Below are positions 9,143 through 18,107 of a stretch of 64,000 bases of DNA, in pieces. Source of the DNA: JAIROC01 sp031553535 (lineage in GTDB: Bacteria; Bacteroidota; Bacteroidia; Bacteroidales; WCHB1-69); assembly GCA_031553535.1 (NCBI GenBank), contig JAVBLM010000007.1, positions 28,797 to 92,796 of the forward strand, in the 5' to 3' direction. Position 1 is the stretch's first letter. Each line of letters begins with the position of its first letter. Under the pieces are notes generated by a model. That model searched no databases and had not been told where the DNA came from. It saw only the letters and a list, made by a program, of their open reading frames with translations. Position numbers and translations under genes: made by a program.

Positions 9143-10222
9143 TTAAGTATTACGGTTTTTAAAATGAGCAGAATCTCCCCATTGATCATAGCCTATTGTA
9201 TTTCCCGTACTTAAGATACGCTTTTCCAATTGATTTTTTGTTTCTTCTGCATCTTCATTTACAGAAGGTTTGTCTTCATACAGTTTATAATTCTCACGAT
9301 ATTTCAACGGGGTGAGGTTGGGCATAACAATATTGGCCCCCACTTCAATAGCTTTCTCCCGGCCGAGAGGATTAAGGGTTTGCATCGCCGTAGAAGCTGC
9401 AATGTTAACATCTTTCATCAACACGCGAAGACATGCTATCATATTCAAAGAGAGGTTAAAGCGTTGTTCAATTGTTAGCAACTTCGATTCATGTTCTGCC
9501 ATTGGGGTTTGATTGTGCACCAAATAAGGCCCCATGCCAATCATATCAATATCTTTCTCTTTAAAAAACAAAAGGTCTTCCGCCAAGTTTTCAACCGTTT
9601 GGAACGGAACGCCTATCATGACGCCAGTTCCCACCTGATAGCCAATTTCTCGTAAACTATCCAAACAATTAATACGGGTTTGGTAATCATGCCTTTTGTT
9701 TTGCGGATGTAGTTTTGCATATAGCTGGGGATTGGAAGATTCTATCCGAAGAAGATAACGATGGACTCCCGCTTCAAACCATTGCCTGTAAACATCATCA
9801 CTTTGCTCGCCACATGATAATGTTATACCGATACTATTATTCGAAAGTCGTTTTATTTCTCTGATTAGTTTTGTAATATGTGAGGTAAATTCCTTATTGC
9901 TACATTCCCCGCTTTGCAACACCATGGAACCATAATGATTTTCCATGATAAGTTTTGCAGCCTGAAGCACTTCCTCATCTGTTACCGTATAGCGACTAAT
10001 GTTTCCATTTTCAGAACGAATCCCACAATAGTAACAATTCTTATTACATTTATTAGAATATTCTATCAGCCCCCTGAAGTGAACAACATTTCCGATATAC
10101 TGTTGTTTGATCTTTTTTGCTTTATCAAATAACAGCTTTTGTTCCTCTCCCATAGAAGAAAGCAATACTACTAAATCTTCTTTTGACAGTTGTTCCTGAT
10201 TTAAAATATCACGTACTTTCAT
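9143..10222 (-). CDS. hydE: [FeFe]-hydrogenase maturase HydE (radical SAM)
   Basis: Radical SAM enzyme for assembly of the [FeFe]-hydrogenase H-cluster; HydE is thought to act on the cysteine-bound iron complex made by HydG. The 359-residue length is standard. The motif CNKNCYYC (C59, C63, C66) sits after HFRGLIEYSN, and the blocks SGE, GITLSCGEQ, RYLLRIESSNPQLYAKLHP and GTGVMIGVPFQT are characteristic of HydE rather than biotin synthase. The presence of this gene implies hydrogenase activity and anaerobic fermentation, although hydF, hydG and the hydrogenase itself are not in this window. It has its own -7 box at 10267. Confidence 0.93.
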   Translation of the reverse strand: MKVRDILNQEQLSKEDLVVLLSSMGEEQKLLFDKAKKIKQQYIGNVVHFRGLIEYSNKCNKNCYYCGIRSENGNISRYTVTDEEVLQAAKLIMENHYGSMVLQSGECSNKEFTSHITKLIREIKRLSNNSIGITLSCGEQSDDVYRQWFEAGVHRYLLRIESSNPQLYAKLHPQNKRHDYQTRINCLDSLREIGYQVGTGVMIGVPFQTVENLAEDLLFFKEKDIDMIGMGPYLVHNQTPMAEHESKLLTIEQRFNLSLNMIACLRVLMKDVNIAASTAMQTLNPLGREKAIEVGANIVMPNLTPLKYRENYKLYEDKPSVNEDAEETKNQLEKRILSTGNTIGYDQWGDSAHFKNRNT

Positions 10223-10266
10223 ATATTTTTGCTATCCTGAAATCTTTCACGAAATTTTACTCCCGG

Positions 10267-10274
10267 CAAAGATA
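10267..10274 (-). promoter_or_regulatory. Bacteroidetes -7 box for hydE
   Basis: Plus-strand CAAAGATA reads TATCTTTG on the minus strand, 44 bases before the hydE ATG and after the stop of the upstream peptide-binding gene. Confidence 0.6.
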
Positions 10275-10306
10275 CATAAAAAGGAATCGTAAGTAATCAT
10301 AACAAT

Positions 10307-11956
10307 CTACTTTTTCTTTACTCTTTTCAATACAAGGAGATTCATCGCATTATTTTCCATACCTTCGATATTCTTTTGAATAAAACGCAGAACACGATCA
10401 TAATATAATATTACCACAGGAGCATCTTCCATTATTAAGTTGTCCATTTGTTGATAGAGCGTCAAACGCAAACTATCATCACCTGTTGACTGGGATTGCT
10501 CATACAATCTATCAAATTTCGGATTATGATAATGAGTATAATTGGGACCATTCGGACAGAAATTCTTTGAATAAAAGAGTGAAAGATAATTCTCTGCATC
10601 GGGGTAATCTGCAATCCATGACCCTCTGAAAAAAGGTATTTGGGATTTTGCAATAAATTGCCGGAGAATGGCAGGTTGCATCTTAATAACTTCCACCTTA
10701 ATACCTATTTGCTCCAACTCATGTGCAATGTATTGAACAATATCCATATAGCTTTCCGAAATAGACAATTTTATAGGAGGAAGATTTTTTCCGTTAGGAT
10801 ACCCTGCTTTTGCCAGCAATTCCCTTGCTTTCTCCGGATTGTAATCATACCCGTGAATAACCGTACTGTCATAAGGAGGCAATCCGTAAGGAATAATACC
10901 GCAAGTTCCCGGTACACCGATATTACTTCTTAAAAAACGCAGCATCTTTTTCCGGTCAAATCCATAATTAATTGCCTGCCGTATTTCTTTTTTTAACAAA
11001 GGATTTTTATCTGCACCGGCTTGATTCTCCTCATCCATCAGGAACCCTAAATACTCCGTATTCAAATACGGCATGGATATCATCCGGAGTCGTTTTTCAT
11101 AAGCAGGATTCAGTCTGCCATCATTCGTCAATAATTCATCTTTATAAGAGGCATCTAATCCGGACATAAAATCCAAATTCCCTTTAACAAATTCCATAAA
11201 CACGGATTGCTTATCAATAATAAATGATATGGAAACAGCATCCAGATAAGGCAAGCGTATATCTTGATCATCGAATTCAAAATAATCCGGATTCTTTAGC
11301 ATCACCATTTTCACTCCTTCTTTCCATGTTTTCAACTGGAAAGGTCCCGTTCCAACAGGATACTTACGAAAGTCCTTCCCATATTTCTCCACAACTTCAT
11401 AAGGGACAACAGAACAATACTGCATGCAAAGCAAGCCCAGGAAAGGAGGGAAGTTCTCTTTCAAGCGGACTTCAATAACCGTGTCATTGACAGCAAAGAA
11501 ACTATATTTTCCATTCAGGTCTGTTTGTACCATATTAAATATCCATGCTCCGGGAGACGCAACACGTTTATCAACGATACGATTAAAACTATAAACAACA
11601 TCACCGGCAACCATCTTTCGTTTTCCGTTTTGAAAGCGGAAGAAATCGGTTTGCTGGAAATAAATATCTTCACGCAGTATAAATCGATAAATCTTTCCAT
11701 TTTCCGAAATAATCCAGGACTTTGCCAGGCATGGAACAATTTGCAAATTACTGTCTAATTGAACTAAACTGTTGAATAGCTGGTTGCATGCCCAGATATT
11801 TGCCTGGTCTTTGGCAAAGGCAGGATCCAGGGAAGTAATCCCGGCAGATTCATTGTATTTAAAAACAGTCCTGTTGCCCTTGTCTTGATTATGGCTGCAT
11901 GCCGATAACATCAATATAGAAAAACAGAAAAACAATACCCTGATGGATAAAGTCAT
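10307..11956 (-). CDS. Peptide ABC transporter substrate-binding lipoprotein (SBP family 5)
   Basis: 549-residue lipoprotein with a signal ending LSACS (Cys about 20) and the full SBP_bac_5 architecture. It includes the early ITSLDPAFAKDQANIWACNQLFNSLVQLD block, the AKSWIISENGKIYRFILREDIYFQ block and the later RQAINYGFDRKKML block. The family binds oligopeptides, nickel or other small ligands in the periplasm for an ABC importer. No permease or ATPase gene is adjacent, so it is an orphan component here and its ligand is unknown. The next gene downstream (hydE) has its own promoter. A -7 box (12005-12012) lies 48 bases upstream. Confidence 0.92.
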   Translation of the reverse strand: MTLSIRVLFFCFSILMLSACSHNQDKGNRTVFKYNESAGITSLDPAFAKDQANIWACNQLFNSLVQLDSNLQIVPCLAKSWIISENGKIYRFILREDIYFQQTDFFRFQNGKRKMVAGDVVYSFNRIVDKRVASPGAWIFNMVQTDLNGKYSFFAVNDTVIEVRLKENFPPFLGLLCMQYCSVVPYEVVEKYGKDFRKYPVGTGPFQLKTWKEGVKMVMLKNPDYFEFDDQDIRLPYLDAVSISFIIDKQSVFMEFVKGNLDFMSGLDASYKDELLTNDGRLNPAYEKRLRMISMPYLNTEYLGFLMDEENQAGADKNPLLKKEIRQAINYGFDRKKMLRFLRSNIGVPGTCGIIPYGLPPYDSTVIHGYDYNPEKARELLAKAGYPNGKNLPPIKLSISESYMDIVQYIAHELEQIGIKVEVIKMQPAILRQFIAKSQIPFFRGSWIADYPDAENYLSLFYSKNFCPNGPNYTHYHNPKFDRLYEQSQSTGDDSLRLTLYQQMDNLIMEDAPVVILYYDRVLRFIQKNIEGMENNAMNLLVLKRVKKK

Positions 11957-12004
11957 AGTATATTAGTCTTTAATTATTTTCACGTATATTCCATCCACCC
12001 ATAA

Positions 12005-12012
12005 CAAATATA
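12005..12012 (-). promoter_or_regulatory. Bacteroidetes -7 box for the peptide-binding gene
   Basis: Plus-strand CAAATATA reads TATATTTG on the minus strand, 48 bases upstream of the ATG at 11956. Confidence 0.5.
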
Positions 12013-12299
12013 TCCCCGCAAATAGCCGGATAAATCTACTTCTTTCCCAAAGGTTTCCTGCAAGAGTATACCTAAATTTGTTAGTTTTGTACACGCCTTT
12101 ATTAATGATCAGTGGTTAATAATGAAATTGTATCATTCTTTCAAAAAAATGTTCTTAACACAAAAGTAATCAAAAAAGAAATAGGTTCATACTTGCAATT
12201 TGGGCATCAGAGAAACACAAAAGTGGAATTATATCCATTCATTAAAGCAATTCTTTATCAATTAAAAACTTCTACCGCTGTGATGATGAGGCACGAGAA

Positions 12300-12728
12300 A
12301 GAAGCAACCGGGCGTGCAAGCTCAACGAAGTTAACCCCTCAAAAAAGCGTATCAACTTGGTTACAGATATAACTTCGGGCGAAATCAACGCCATCCTTAC
12401 CCCTGGCGACGGGGTGAATGTAACGGGAAGCAAGATAAAAATTGCGGGCGGGCATCCCGGCAACGGGCTATATCTTATGCCTCAGGCGGAAGAGGGCAAT
12501 GAAATCCCTGTTCCGAAGACTTCCATCCTGAACAACGGCCCCTCAAAAATCGTTTTTATTATGCCGGCGCATCTGCCTGCCGGCGAGTATAAGTTGAAAA
12601 TCATTACCCGGTTTACTACAGGAGCCGTTATGTTTAAAGGGCTACGTACTTATTATATACGATTACCTGTTGGCAATCGTATAGGCGTCTTTCCCTTACC
12701 TGTGAAAGATACTTTCCCTTACTTGTGA
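12300..12728 (+). pseudogene. Orphan DUF4469 domain, truncated gene
   Basis: From about codon 12354 the frame reads NLVTDITSGEINAILTPG and then GDGVNVTGSKIKIAGGHPGNG, followed by SKIVFIMPAHLPAGEYKLKI. This is the Ig-like DUF4469 domain that normally forms the C-terminal half of Bacteroidetes HU-like DNA-binding proteins. The HU-like N-terminal half is missing: upstream sequence (12112-12300) holds no recognisable HU fold. The piece GTGCAAGCTCAACGAAGTTAA at the junction (about 12313-12333) is a short repeat also found near 17610, 25055 and 29698. The last 18 codons run into a 23-bp tandem repeat and do not resemble the family. The only start is a TTG at 12357 with no evident ribosome binding site. 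I read it as a decayed gene whose front was lost. Confidence 0.7.
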
Positions 12729-12764
12729 AAGATACTTTTCCTTAGGCTGGAAAGATACATATGA
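12696..12764 (+). repeat. 23-bp tandem repeat, three imperfect copies
   Basis: Units starting at 12696, 12719 and 12742 share the form TTAC-TGTGAAAGATACTTT. The first two differ at few positions; the third is diverged. The array covers the stop codon of the DUF4469 remnant. Confidence 0.7.
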
Positions 12765-13232
12765 TTAAGACCCCTGAACAGAACCCTTCGGGAGCAAAAC
12801 TTTGGGGGGTAAAACGAACAAAGAATCAACTAAATATAAACAAGTAGAAAGGATAAAGCCGATAAAACAATTCGATTACGAACGGCGAAGCCCTCAACGA
12901 AGTTAATTATAAATCACGAACTGTCCTCTCATGAAACAGGTTGACAGGGAAAGTGATTAAAACTTTTCAAAATATATTAAAATAAATGGATAAAAGATAC
13001 CGTAGTTTAGTAGTCAATTCAAGAAAAGATCTGCGGAAGGTCTGCGGAGTCTGCGGGAAAAACAAAAACACAGCAAGCAAGCAGTAAGGATAAAACAGAT
13101 AAAGTGCAGAAAACTATTTATAATTTTGAATTTATAATTAATTTCTCACTAACAACTAACAACTAATCACTATTGCTATAACTTCCTGTAACTTCATTTA
13201 ACTTGCGTAACTTCTGTTAATTATTAATCCTT
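12765..13232. other. Gene-free accessory stretch with recurring fragments
   Basis: No coding region is supported. Recurring short pieces are present: CCTCTCATGAAACAGGTTGAC (12916-12936; its reverse complement is at 19521-19541), GGTCTGCGGAGTCTGCGGG (about 13037-13056; related to 19490-19512 on the other strand), CAACTAACAACTAATCACTA (13150-13171) and a copy of the TAACTTCCTGTAACTTC box (13177-13218). The stretch looks like a mosaic of degraded repeats rather than a single element. Confidence 0.6.
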
Positions 13233-13589
13233 TCAATTGTTATTTTGAGCATCGAATGATTTAAGCAAACCATCAACAGCCTCCTTTAATCCGGGCAAAT
13301 GATTAACAATAACTCCCCAAACAGTTTCATTGTTTACGCTATCATAAGCATGGATAACCTGGTTGCGTAAACTCACAATTTTCCGGGCATTATCAATAGG
13401 AATAGCAGGATCGAGTTGAAGAATTTTGCTTACAGCTTCACCGATAATTTCCAATTCACGTTCTACGGAACGCCGCAATTGCTTATTGGATAGATAGTGG
13501 TCGAAATTGCGATGTTCTCCCAAATACTCATAAATGGATCCTATCGAAATTTGTATATCGAAGAGATATTTCTGGATTTTAAGCTGCAT
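13233..13589 (-). CDS. hepT: HepT-like HEPN toxin (DUF86)
   Basis: 118-residue all-helical HEPN protein of the DUF86/HepT family. The catalytic motif RNQVIHAY (R75, H80, Y82) is the R-x4-H-x-Y ribonuclease signature of these toxins, and the preceding EIIGEAVSKI helix is also typical. In characterised pairs HepT cleaves RNA and is neutralised when its partner MntA adds AMP to the Tyr of this motif. Its start overlaps the end of the mntA-like gene by 11 bases, in the usual antitoxin-first order. Assignment is firm at family level; activity is inferred. Confidence 0.93.
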   Translation of the reverse strand: MQLKIQKYLFDIQISIGSIYEYLGEHRNFDHYLSNKQLRRSVERELEIIGEAVSKILQLDPAIPIDNARKIVSLRNQVIHAYDSVNNETVWGVIVNHLPGLKEAVDGLLKSFDAQNNN

Positions 13590-13887
13590 ATATCAATCGT
13601 TTTGTTTGTTCTACTCCATGAATAAAATATGGATTAGATAATGTGTGTTCAGCGATTAAATCTATTTTTCGCCCGAATATATCTTCCATTTCGAATAGCA
13701 AGTCAAAGTAGTTGTCTGCATATTCTTCCAATACTATATCATTCTGAAATGAAACCAAGAAATCAATATCGCTATTTTCATTGAACTCATCAGTAGTTGC
13801 CGATCCAAACACATACATTGTTTGTACTCGATACTTCTTACAAAGCATAACCAACTGCGGAATTTTATCTTTTATTTCAATGTTCAT
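13579..13887 (-). CDS. mntA: MntA-like nucleotidyltransferase antitoxin
   Basis: 102-residue minimal nucleotidyltransferase. The polymerase-beta-fold motif GSATTDEFNENSDIDFLV contains G28-S29 and the metal-binding D40 and D42. A third acidic position is in RKIDLIAEHTL. In known HepT/MntA modules this protein oligo-AMPylates the toxin and so blocks it. It forms an overlapping two-gene operon with hepT. The pair sits between repeat-rich accessory DNA and the LysM gene, a typical place for a mobile toxin-antitoxin module. Confidence 0.92.
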   Translation of the reverse strand: MNIEIKDKIPQLVMLCKKYRVQTMYVFGSATTDEFNENSDIDFLVSFQNDIVLEEYADNYFDLLFEMEDIFGRKIDLIAEHTLSNPYFIHGVEQTKRLIYAA

Positions 13888-13937
13888 TTCGTTATTCTTT
13901 CTTTTATTTGGTTTTCCTTCCCTGCATGGTTATTATG

Positions 13938-15869
13938 TTATCTTCTCGGTTTAGGAGCACCTTTCGACGTGTTAGTTTCAATATCGGGAGCGTAAGCATC
14001 AATAAACTTATAATTCTTCAGTTTAAATACATGGGCAAATGTATTTTCCAGCATGTTTTTATTAACAGACGAAGTAAACCTGAATTTCGTTGATATTAAA
14101 TTTTCATTATTATCAAACGGCTGGAAAGAGGTTCCGGCCTCGCATAACTTACTTAAGAAATAATAGGTAAAATCATATCCTTGAAATGCATACAGCTCCA
14201 AGGTAGGTTCAGTATCGTAAGCATTACGGAAAGCATCAATAAAACGAATAACCTTCGCATTACTGTAATCCACAAAATACTGTGAGATATAATGTGTTTT
14301 TAAACTCATAAAATACTCCGTCTCTATATTATCATATTCCAGCCATTTTTCAGGGGCTACCAGCGTCAGGTTTTCCATCTTGGCCAGGTATAGATTCTGT
14401 GTGAAATTGGTAACGGTAAGTTCCCCCTCAAAGAAAGTGAACAGGAAGTTCTCTCCCATATTATTCATTGCCGACCTGATTCCGGAAATACCGCTAGTCT
14501 TTACATTGACCTCCTGAATAGTGATATTCTTTCCGGCACTATTAAAAACCTTTTGCATACCTGCACGATACGCCGCTATCTGTTTGCTTTCTTGGGCAGA
14601 CTGATAATTGGCAAATATAATATTCGCATTGGGGTATTTTTCCAAAACATATTTTGCAAAAGACTCTCCCATATAGGTGTTTATAGTCATTGCTTTATAT
14701 GTCATTGCACCATAGGATTCAAATGTAGAGGAAAAAGGATTTACCAATAAAATATTCTTGTTTTTTGCATACTGGCATAATGTGGAAAACTCCTTTCCCT
14801 GGAAAGGCCCGATAATCATATCTGCATGTTCCAGTTTTCCTGTTTTGATTAAGTCCGCAATTTGTGTGGAGGTTTCTGCATCTTCCACGTATAAATTAAT
14901 TTTTACATGCGGATACTGCCTGGAAATATCTTCTGTTGCCAATAACATAGCTTCATAAAACTGAATAAATGCAAACGGTTTTATGTTCTTATAATCATTC
15001 AACGACTTGATTTTCGAAGGCTCAATAACACTCACTTGCGATAAGCGTAAAGGCATTAACAAATAAACAGTGTATTCGGCTTTTTTAATTCCTTCATTCA
15101 AAACAGGCGTGGTATCTTCGTCAAGAAATTCTTCATCCGGTAACTCATCATCAGAAATATATTCACTTATCGGAATATAAATACGTTGTCCGATACTTAT
15201 TGCCTCACTTATATGAGGGTTTGCTTTCTTTAGTTCATCGACTGTTATTTCGTATTTCCTTGCAATGCTATATAACGTTTCCCCTTTATCTACAATATGG
15301 AAGATAGAGTCATATTCTACCTCTGTTATTTCTATTTTTTCTTCAGAGATTTTTTCTTGCTTTTCTTCTTCCTCCTTCAGGGCTTTCTTTTGTTTCCTTG
15401 TAAGATTTTCTGTTGATGTATTGCCTATCGTAAGAGCTACTTCCTCCTCAACCAATTGTATCTCGACCAAGGGAACGATAATCTCTTGCCCTATGCTAAG
15501 CTTTTCATCCATCCCGGGATTAAGAACAAAAATATCGTTCTCCTTAATTCCCTTTTTTCTCGCGATGGTATATATGGTTTCCCCTTTTTGAACAACATGA
15601 ATCTCCACCTTTTGTTTTGAAGCAGGAATATATACCTGATCTCCTATCTTAAGGCCCTGTTGAACTGCCGGGTTGTGTGCCGTAATATCGTCAATGCTTA
15701 CCTGATACATTTTAGAGAGTCCATACAATGTTTGTCCTTTCACAACTTCATGGACATAAAATAACATATTATCTTTAATAACAGTTTTATCTGTTTTTTC
15801 TGTTTGAGCAAAAACAGATCCCAAACACATCGTCATTAAAAAGACAAAACAAACAATTTTCCGTGACAT
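13938..15869 (-). CDS. LysM-repeat protein with periplasmic-binding (type I) domain
   Basis: 643 residues. A signal peptide (ending VFAQ, about 22) is followed by three LysM modules: about 37-82 (FYVHEVVKGQTLYGLSKMY), about 88-133 (IHVVQKGETIYTIARKKG) and about 190-235 (FHIVDKGETLYSIARKYE). The C-terminal 370 residues have the shape of a type I periplasmic binding protein (VYLLMPLRLSQ ... MIIGPFQGKEFSTLCQYAK ... NIIFANYQSAQESKQ). LysM modules bind peptidoglycan. The second half resembles LpoA-type or amino-acid receptor folds, so a wall-bound sensor or synthase activator is possible. The gene follows guaA by 54 bases. Confidence 0.88.
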   Translation of the reverse strand: MSRKIVCFVFLMTMCLGSVFAQTEKTDKTVIKDNMLFYVHEVVKGQTLYGLSKMYQVSIDDITAHNPAVQQGLKIGDQVYIPASKQKVEIHVVQKGETIYTIARKKGIKENDIFVLNPGMDEKLSIGQEIIVPLVEIQLVEEEVALTIGNTSTENLTRKQKKALKEEEEKQEKISEEKIEITEVEYDSIFHIVDKGETLYSIARKYEITVDELKKANPHISEAISIGQRIYIPISEYISDDELPDEEFLDEDTTPVLNEGIKKAEYTVYLLMPLRLSQVSVIEPSKIKSLNDYKNIKPFAFIQFYEAMLLATEDISRQYPHVKINLYVEDAETSTQIADLIKTGKLEHADMIIGPFQGKEFSTLCQYAKNKNILLVNPFSSTFESYGAMTYKAMTINTYMGESFAKYVLEKYPNANIIFANYQSAQESKQIAAYRAGMQKVFNSAGKNITIQEVNVKTSGISGIRSAMNNMGENFLFTFFEGELTVTNFTQNLYLAKMENLTLVAPEKWLEYDNIETEYFMSLKTHYISQYFVDYSNAKVIRFIDAFRNAYDTEPTLELYAFQGYDFTYYFLSKLCEAGTSFQPFDNNENLISTKFRFTSSVNKNMLENTFAHVFKLKNYKFIDAYAPDIETNTSKGAPKPRR

Positions 15870-15923
15870 ATCTTTATTCTTTATTAAACCTGTTAGATTA
15901 CCTCATATCCTTTCCCACAAATA

Positions 15924-17453
15924 CTATTCCCATTCTATAGTAGCAGGAGGTTTTGAACTTATATCATATACAACGCGGTTAACACCCCGTACTTTATTGA
16001 TTACTTCATTAGAAATGTTAGCCAGTAATTCATAAGGAAGATGTACCCAATCTGCCGTCATACCATCAGTAGAAGTAACCGCACGTAATGCCACACAATT
16101 TTCGTATGTACGCTCATCGCCCATTACACCAACTGTTTTTACAGGAAGCAGTATGGCGCCTGCCTGCCATGTCTTTTCATACCAACCCGATTCTTTCAAT
16201 TTATCAACAAAGATAAAATCAACTTCCTGCAAGATACGGACTTTGTCTTCCGTGATTTCTCCTAAGATACGTATTCCCAAACCGGGGCCCGGGAAAGGAT
16301 GACGATTTAATAAGTTAGAAGAGATGCCGAGTGCTTTGCCAATAGTCCGGACTTCATCTTTGAACAATAAACGAAGCGGTTCCACTATTTTCAGTTTCAT
16401 ATAGTCGGGAAGGCCCCCTACGTTGTGATGAGATTTAATAGTAGCAGAAGGCCCTTTTACTGAGACTGATTCAATGACATCAGGATAAATGGTTCCTTGT
16501 GCCAGCCATTTGACATCTTTTATTTTGTGTGCTTCCTGGTCAAAGACTTCGATAAATGTATTTCCAATAATTTTGCGCTTTTGTTCCGGTTCGCTAACAC
16601 CTTTTAGTTTCTGATAAAATAATTGGGAAGCATCAACCCCGATAACATTCAACCCGGTTTCCTTATAATTTGCCAATACCGATTCAAACTCATTTTTACG
16701 AAGCAATCCATTATTGACAAAGATTCCGGTCATGTTTTTCCCGATTGCCTTATGAAGCAGATAAGCCGCTACACTTGAGTCAACGCCTCCTGAAATCGCT
16801 AAAATAACTTTATCCTCTTTTAATTGTTCCCGGAGTGTTTTAACGCTTGTTTCAATGAAAGAGTCAGGAGTCCAGCTCTGGGAACAACGGCAAATACCAA
16901 CTACAAAGTTCTTCAAAATCTGTTTCCCTTGCTCGGAATGATGTACTTCCGGATGAAATTGAATTCCATAGGTGGTTTCTTTTGCTATTTTATATCCGGC
17001 ATGTTTTACATCCGAAGTACTACAAATAACTTCAAATTCCTCAGGAATATTTGTAATACTGTCTCCGTGAGACATCCAAACCTGTGTGTTTTGATCTATT
17101 CCGGTTAACAGATCACTCTTATTATTGAGATAAACCAGCTTTGCCCTTCCATATTCCCGGCTGGATGAAGGCTGGACTTTTCCTCCATCATGATATGCTA
17201 AAAACTGAGCTCCATAACAGATTCCCAATACAGGAACTTTACCCCTGAAAACTTCTAAATTGGGAACAGGAGCCTGTTTATCATATACCGAAAAAGGACT
17301 GCCGGATAAAATAACCCCCTTTACATTCGGAGACAATTTATTAATTTCATTATAAGGATGTATTTCACAGTATACATTCAGTTCCCGAATTCTACGAGCT
17401 ATTAGTTGAGTGTATTGTGAACCAAAATCTAAGATTAAAATCATTTCTTCCAT
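15924..17453 (-). CDS. guaA: GMP synthase (glutamine-hydrolysing)
   Basis: Converts XMP, ATP and glutamine to GMP in the last step of guanine nucleotide synthesis. The glutamine amidotransferase domain occupies the first 190 residues, with the nucleophile in GICYGAQF (C79 counted from the chosen start) and the HPEVHHSEQG block. The ATP pyrophosphatase P-loop SGGVDSS lies near 221-227, and the C-terminal dimerisation domain ends RVVYDISSKPPATIEWE. Length (509) fits the family. The start at 17453 is preferred; the in-frame codon at 17468 would fall upstream of the -7 box at 17458-17465. ATG at 17444 is also possible. Confidence 0.98.
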   Translation of the reverse strand: MEEMILILDFGSQYTQLIARRIRELNVYCEIHPYNEINKLSPNVKGVILSGSPFSVYDKQAPVPNLEVFRGKVPVLGICYGAQFLAYHDGGKVQPSSSREYGRAKLVYLNNKSDLLTGIDQNTQVWMSHGDSITNIPEEFEVICSTSDVKHAGYKIAKETTYGIQFHPEVHHSEQGKQILKNFVVGICRCSQSWTPDSFIETSVKTLREQLKEDKVILAISGGVDSSVAAYLLHKAIGKNMTGIFVNNGLLRKNEFESVLANYKETGLNVIGVDASQLFYQKLKGVSEPEQKRKIIGNTFIEVFDQEAHKIKDVKWLAQGTIYPDVIESVSVKGPSATIKSHHNVGGLPDYMKLKIVEPLRLLFKDEVRTIGKALGISSNLLNRHPFPGPGLGIRILGEITEDKVRILQEVDFIFVDKLKESGWYEKTWQAGAILLPVKTVGVMGDERTYENCVALRAVTSTDGMTADWVHLPYELLANISNEVINKVRGVNRVVYDISSKPPATIEWE

Positions 17454-17457
17454 AATA

Positions 17458-17465
17458 CAAAAATA
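17458..17465 (-). promoter_or_regulatory. Bacteroidetes -7 box for guaA
   Basis: Plus-strand CAAAAATA reads TATTTTTG on the minus strand and ends only about 5 bases from the ATG at 17453. The leader would be very short or absent if transcription starts about 7 bases on, so ATG 17444 may be used instead. Confidence 0.45.
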
Positions 17466-17468
17466 CAT

Positions 17469-18063
17469 TATTTTCAGGCAGCAATAATTATCTTATCTTC
17501 TTTTTTTTTCACAAGATCAAGTTAATGAATGAGCGGAATGCACTAAGCCATTAAGTTATTAGTAGAAATTACGCAAGTAAAAAAACAACAATAGATTCAA
17601 GATTAACTTTGTTGGGTTTGCAAGCTCGGTTCAAAGCCCAAGATTTAAATCTGCGGGACCTTTAACTCGCCGAAGGCAAATTAGCGGAAAAAATAAAAAA
17701 CGCAACGTGCAGAAAGAATAAAACCGATAAAATAGATAAAGCCGATAAAGGCGATAAAAGAAAAGCAAGTATCGTTCACTTGTCCACTTGTTTACTCGTA
17801 ATACAAAAATCAACAAGAGAATAAGCTGCTTCGCGAATGATAACTTCCTGTAACTTCATTTAACTTGCGTAACTTCTACTACGAATAGATAATTACACAA
17901 ATCGATGCTGAATAATCCGAAATAATGAAATGCAATTAGTTGAAAAACGAATGAAAGGCCAGGCAAGTTACTCTAAAATCCTGCATATATTTCTGATTAT
18001 TAGAAATGAATAAAAGAAATATATTTTTTAATTAGTTTGAAGATATAATATCTGAAAAGATGA
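17469..18063. other. Gene-free stretch with dispersed repeat copies
   Basis: No supported gene. The stretch contains a fragment with GCAAGCTCGGTTCAAAG (about 17620-17636; also at 25066-25082), a purine-rich run of GATAAA(A/G)CCGATAAA motifs (17727-17761), and the long copy of the TAACTTCCTGTAACTTC repeat (17805-17880). Sequence from 17880 to 18063 shows nothing beyond the SPFH promoter at its end. Confidence 0.6.
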
Positions 18064-18071
18064 TATATTTG
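18064..18071 (+). promoter_or_regulatory. Bacteroidetes -7 box for the SPFH gene
   Basis: TATATTTG, 37 bases before the ATG at 18108. It overlaps a spurious upstream in-frame ATG at 18060, which decides the start. Confidence 0.6.
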
Positions 18072-18107
18072 CAATATCAAAATAATATCAATTTAAAATA
18101 TTTTATT

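Noticed and set aside
12112..12372. 86-codon frame before the DUF4469 remnant as a missing HU half
   Set aside because: Its translation shows no HU-like fold, and the frame differs from that of the DUF4469 piece.
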